Under the pieces are notes generated by a model that saw only the letters and a program-made list of their open reading frames with translations, did no database searches and was not told the origin of the DNA. Below are positions 47,901-53,900 of a stretch of 64,000 bases of DNA, in pieces. The position numbers and the translations under genes are program-made. The DNA lies in assembly GCA_944989445.1 (NCBI GenBank), contig CALYLW010000070.1:595307-659306 (forward strand), written 5' to 3'. The first letter of the stretch is position 1. Every line of letters starts with the position of its first letter. Source of the DNA: Ampullaceana balthica (taxonomy: Eukaryota; Mollusca; Gastropoda; Lymnaeidae).

Positions 47901-50900
47901 TCCTTTAAGACGAACGCCAAAAAGCCGACAACCAGAAATATTGAAACTATTATGATGACTATGTTGAGAGCATAACCCCACATATTCATTGATTTATCAT
48001 CACAGAATATTTTCTTCTCCGAATCAAAACTGCAACATCTGTGGAGAAAGCGATAAATAGCTTGATAAAAAACAAGTGCTACCTTCAAAGAAAAGAGGAA
48101 TATTAGTTGTAGATCTAATAAATTTGTATTAAATAAAAATAATATCGTGTGTATATTTTACCATCTTCTGTTTGTTTGTTTTCCAGCATCATTTCATAAC
48201 AGCCACAATTATATTATCTCAATTTGTAAAACAAATATATTGATATTATATTCTACGCAGTTGAAACAGTTTGTCGCCTGGAGGACCAGCTTAGGGAACA
48301 ACTTAAAATTGTAAATAAACAGTTCTTATGATCGACCGCTAATAACTGAAACCGTGCTAACCATAACATAATTTTAGATAATGCAGTTGCTGGTATTTTA
48401 TTTCCCAGTTATATATCCGATAGTATCTGTAGGGCAATAGATTTAGTAATGATAATAATAATAATTGATAATTTATATAGCGCTGTATCCCAGTAATGAA
48501 CCGGGCTCACAGCGCTTTACAGGGAGATCATAACATACATATAATAATTAAATAACCAGTCATACCATAATAACAACATGAAGGACAGTACATAACACAT
48601 AAGCTACGCTAATCATTAAAACAAATGTTAAAAAAATATTTGTAATGTTGGCTTAAACCAAGTTCATTTATTTACGTGAATGTGAAGTATGTTTCCAGTT
48701 ATTTCTGTAATTGTAACTTGTCACCATTCCTCTTTCTGTTAGCATAGGAGATGTTTTTGTTTATACTTGTGCCCATCATATCTCTTTTCTTTTCTCAAAT
48801 TAATAAGTTTTAAACAGTAGTGCTTGTAATATATAATGTAATTTTATTATAAATGTCTTATATATTGCTGATAAAAATGCGTTTAAATCAGTGGCGTAGT
48901 GAGGGTGGCAAGGGAGGCAAATGCTCCGTGTGGCACTTTGACAGGGGCGGCAAAGTCCTACTAGTCTCTATTTAGTTTCTAAAAATGAAAATTTTATAAG
49001 ATAATGAAGCTTTTAATCGAAATAAAAGATAATCCAAATAAGAAATTGATAAAAGAAGTAAACGAACTATCCTAAAGCATGTGAACGTTAACTCCCAAAA
49101 CTGAAAACTCCTTATTAGATATAGATTCTTCTGATACTAATGCTACTGAACTGAAAAACCAAGATTTTTAAGCAGTATGAAGGCGTGACAATAATGTTGT
49201 TGTAAATTTAATTAATTCTTCAAATTTGACATCTGATCTTGTTGTAAAAGCAAAAACTACTATATCCTATCTATTTGAAAGATGAAATTAAATGCTCCAA
49301 GTAGCAAATTGTGTGTGTGTGTGTCGGCTAATTCCTCGTTGTTAAGTAGCTAATTGTTAAAACTTTAAAATTAAATTTAATACAACAAAAGAAAAGCCAA
49401 GATAAAAAAAGTATAAATGAATACACGATATTGAAATACGAGAGCGTTTCTAATGCCAAACTTCAACTTCATTATAAATCTAAAGTCTTCTGATACTGAT
49501 GCTACTGAGCTGAAAAACATAAGGAATGACAATATGAAAATAATGATCTGGCACAAGCAATTGATTCAAGTTTGATTTAAACGTAAGTAAACTGCTGGAA
49601 AAAATATTGGCGTACTTGTATGGTTTATTCTTCCAAAGAATCAATATTTTAATTTTATTGTCTTTTGCTTTGTGGCATTAACAATGATAATGAACAACAT
49701 TGCTTATCTAGTGGAATTAAAACTTGGCACAAATAAATACAAACGTACCCACGCATCAGTGGCCTCACTAGGAGTGCGGGCGGTGCGGACCGCACCGTGT
49801 GATACCATCTCAAGTGGTGATACCAAAACGTAAAATTTTGCATGTTCAGGATATTTGGCGCTGTCAGACTCGGAGAAGGTGTACGGGCTAAGTCGTGAGG
49901 GGAGTGACATGAGCTACCTTACTGGGCGACAACAACCCTAGTGACCCCACTGCCACTCATGAAAATGTGCTCAACATTACAATTTAATTATTTTTTTTCA
50001 AATGGAAGGAATCAGAAACCAGATTAAAAAGAACACACTATTAATGAATAATAAGTTGTAAATGAAAACAAAAAAGTAGCAAGAAGTGCTTGTTATATTG
50101 TTTGACATTATTCAATCTTGGTAAAATTGAATGTGACTTTTTGCGGTCAAAGAGAGAACAATACTGTTGAAAAAATAATAAGGAACTGATACCCTTGCTT
50201 GCGAATTACATTCGATCACCCCGAGTACAGCGTGGGAAAAGAGGGGTAAAAAAACTTATCTAAATCTCAAACTGAGCTCATATCAATTTTAAGAGATACG
50301 GTTCTCAAAAATCCTCTTTCTTCAGGAACAAAATACCAAATATTGTTCCTTTGCATTCGATAGCTCTTCAAATATTTCACATAATGATCAAATAAGTCCC
50401 TTTATGTGATATGTTAAGATTGAAAATAAAAAAGTAGAAGTTGAATAATTTTTCAAGAATTTTATTGAAGCAAAAGTGAATCTGCGTAAGACAATTCTGA
50501 ATTAAAGATCTTATAATAATGGACTGCAAAGACTCATTTTATGTTAGTACTCTTCATGGCTGGAAAGTAAATAGGGGTTTAAGAAAATGAAAAAAAAATC
50601 TCAATTTCAAATCTAGCTCAAAATGTGCATTTAATCTAATTTGTTTACATGATACGCCAATTCAAACGAACTCTCTAACTATTTTAGTACACCAGAACGT
50701 TGTTACGCATTCTTTTTCATGTCCATACTCCGTTTTGGAATAACTAATTGTTGCTTCTTCAGGCAAGGTATAAAACAGACTTCAGGATACAAAATATTGA
50801 GCAAATTGTTGGTTTTGGAAGCAAATATGTATGCTAATTACTAAATGAAAAATTAATTACGATTAATTAAATACTCCAAAATTGTCTAATCTGTTTGGCT

Positions 50901-53900
50901 ATTGGGCATGGCATGGCTGAAAACATTCAAACGGATTTCACCTGTTGTCATAGAACATTTTTTATTTTCTTCTTTTTAGTGCACTTTCTATATGTATATA
51001 AAAGCGTGTCCTTTTCAAAAAAAAGATTTTTTAAATATTGTATTTATTTTTAACATAAAAATGTATATTGTCTTAATTATTACATTATAATTAAAAAACT
51101 ATGTTCACTTTATAGCGTTAACATATTTTTCGGGGGGTGGGGGGTGCGGCAAACTGACTTCTGCCCTGGGCAGCACATACCCACGCTACGCCGCTAGTTT
51201 AAATTTAATAAATCGAAAAAAATAGTTTTGTATTTTAAATTTTCTTACTACTTAAAATCAGTGTGGTAGAACCTATAGTCTTGATTTGCATATACTTTGT
51301 ATTTTAGTTACTAAGGCTTATGAGCTATGATTCCTGTTTATCAAAATCATTTTGTTATTGCTTTCTTTGGTGATAAAGGTTTGTAGCCTAAATGATTATT
51401 CTTTAGATTGAACTGTTGACATGATAGATCATGATTCTTGACAGGCAAAGTATACAGTTATTACTTAAGGCTTGAAGTAACAAAAAAATATAAAATATTA
51501 TTATTTTAAAACTTAAGATTAAGAAATATATATAAATATAAAATCGTGTATGAGATCGCATTACTTTTTATTTAAACAAATTTATTCAATTTTAAACACA
51601 AATTGAAGTGCTTACTGATTTATATTACTCATTGCATAAAGGGGTGTTTCAAAACTTAACTGAAAGATTGTACAAGGAAATAGATACACGTTATAAATTC
51701 AGGAACGTTGAAAGTATCAGTTTGATAATAAATTAAAAATACAATTTGTTAAAAAAAGAGGCAACTTTTCATAATTTTTAGAATTTAAAAAAAAATATTA
51801 TTGATTAACAATACCAGTTTTGTAAAGTAATAAATAATATTTAATTTTAAAATATATTCAGAAAAATACATTAATTAAGGTTTCAATGTTAGCAAACGCA
51901 AATCTTTTTATTATTCTAAAGATCCACATTCTTTTGCCATATATTCCTACTCTATCCTCTATCTACTGTTATTATACTTTTTTACTAAAATGTAAGGTTA
52001 CTAATGTACCTGAAAACCAGTTCACCGTGCCCATCGCTTGTCTCTTCAATACGAGCCGTACAGACTTCTACGTCGTCTGATTTTGGATAAACTCGATACG
52101 TTGAATTACCAGAAATTTTGAAGTCTGGGATGACAAATGTTTGTAAATACATGTTGTAGGAACTATCACTGTTACATTATTTTATTTCAATACAAATTAA
52201 AATGATCAGAAATTTCTTTAAAAAATTTCAAATAAAAAATAATTCAACTAAGTGATATAAATAAATTATAATACACACAATAAGTTTATTTTAAAAGTGA
52301 TCTTCCTCCCCAAACATTTTATTGCTCTAGCCGTGGGGTGCACAGCCTTTGGGCTATTGCCGCCGCATTAAAAAAAATACTTTTGCAACGGCCGCCAAAA
52401 ATTGTTCACTGAAAAACGAAACGGTCACATCAAAAATTTACCTCTCGTAATATTCAACGCGAGATAATAATGGCATAACCATAATGTATTGTAGGCAAAC
52501 ACAGTGCTTAATTACAAACAAACAAAAATCCATAGATATACTCTTATATTTCTTCTTTATTGAACATTGTCATGTAAACCTTATATCATGTCACACACGT
52601 ACAACATGAGTATATTTTTAAGAGGCATTAGTACACTGAGAACACAATTGAATAAGTGATAAGCTGCTTCACTAACACTGTCCATGTAACTTAGCAGTCC
52701 AGAGTCCAGAAATTAGTGGCTGCCTTGCTCTTGGATGTTTGCCGAAAGTCGTGCAAAGTCCGGGTACTCGCTAGAGACTATCAGTCGTATTCCTGACGTC
52801 AGATCAGTGTCCATCAGTCGAGGTCGATATTTGTTAATGTTATATTTCATTCAGGAAAATTACGCTTCGCACACTCTTTTGAGTGATTTCAAACAGCACT
52901 AGATTGTCTCTACCATTTCGCGAAGCTTTGGATACTCCACAGTTACTTTCCATGTCTCCAGTAGATCGTTTTTATCCTCGAATTTCTTAACAAGCTGCGC
53001 GATATGTTTAAGATCGATCAGTTCCAATTGGACATCCAACGGCGCAATCTCTGTCTCAACCAAATGTTGGGAGCAACGAGTCTCATATTTTCTGAGATCT
53101 TGTCGAAATCCCAAAAACGTTCTGCGAATTCCAACAACAGCGCTTCGAAGACGCCTGAAAAGGACGAGGCCGAATTTCATCTTTTCTTATTTCTTGGCTC
53201 TCTATTAGAGCAGTGAGTTGCCCGAAATAATAGAGATTGAGCTGTCGGATATGACTTTGTAGCAGACGACATTTGTCACAGAAATCATGTACTCTTCTGT
53301 GCGTGAGGCAAACTGTTGTTCCTTTGCCTTGCAGAGACTAGTTGAGGCAGTTGATATAAATTAACAAAACTACAAGAAAGGCTAGAGATGTTAAGACCTG
53401 ATTCTGCAATGGGCAGTCCTTGTTTTTCGTGGCATAAAATTTCAGTATCCAGTGATACTTGTACACAGGCCATTGGGTATTTGCGTGGACTGTAGCAGCT
53501 TCTGATGTTGACCGATGGTTTACACGGTTACACAGAGCAAGCTCGATACAGCGTGTGCGCATCACACGGTTTCGGCGTGCATCAATATTTGGCTGCTCAA
53601 CTTCATGGCCTGCCCTCATTAGCTGTAGCTGCAGCCTAACACCAGCGTGACAAGAGCTATTTCAATGTCTATGAGCGCTAAACACTGCTTCACTGCAGCT
53701 AACGCTACAGCTGCCGGAGTCGTAATTTGTTTCGCAATAACACGTGCTTAAAAGAGAGAAATGAATATTCGATATTTCGTTTAAAACTTTACATAATATA
53801 TTGCCAAATTCAAAATATTTGACGGCCGCAGGTTATTATAATTTAAACGGATTTTCACGGCCGCTCATTTTCGTGTCCACGACCGCATGCGGCCGTACAT

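Larger units (their letters stand above)
48889..51196 (+). mobile_element. hAT element with perfect 8-bp target duplication
   Basis: Ends CAGTGGCGTAGTGAGGG and inverted TAGCGGCGTAGCGTGGG. GTTTAAAT is duplicated at 48881-48888 and 51197-51204. It carries a decayed ZMYM1/DUF4371-like transposase, a nested MITE and a family C arm at about 50930-51015. It lies in the intron between E3 and E4. Confidence 0.85.
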
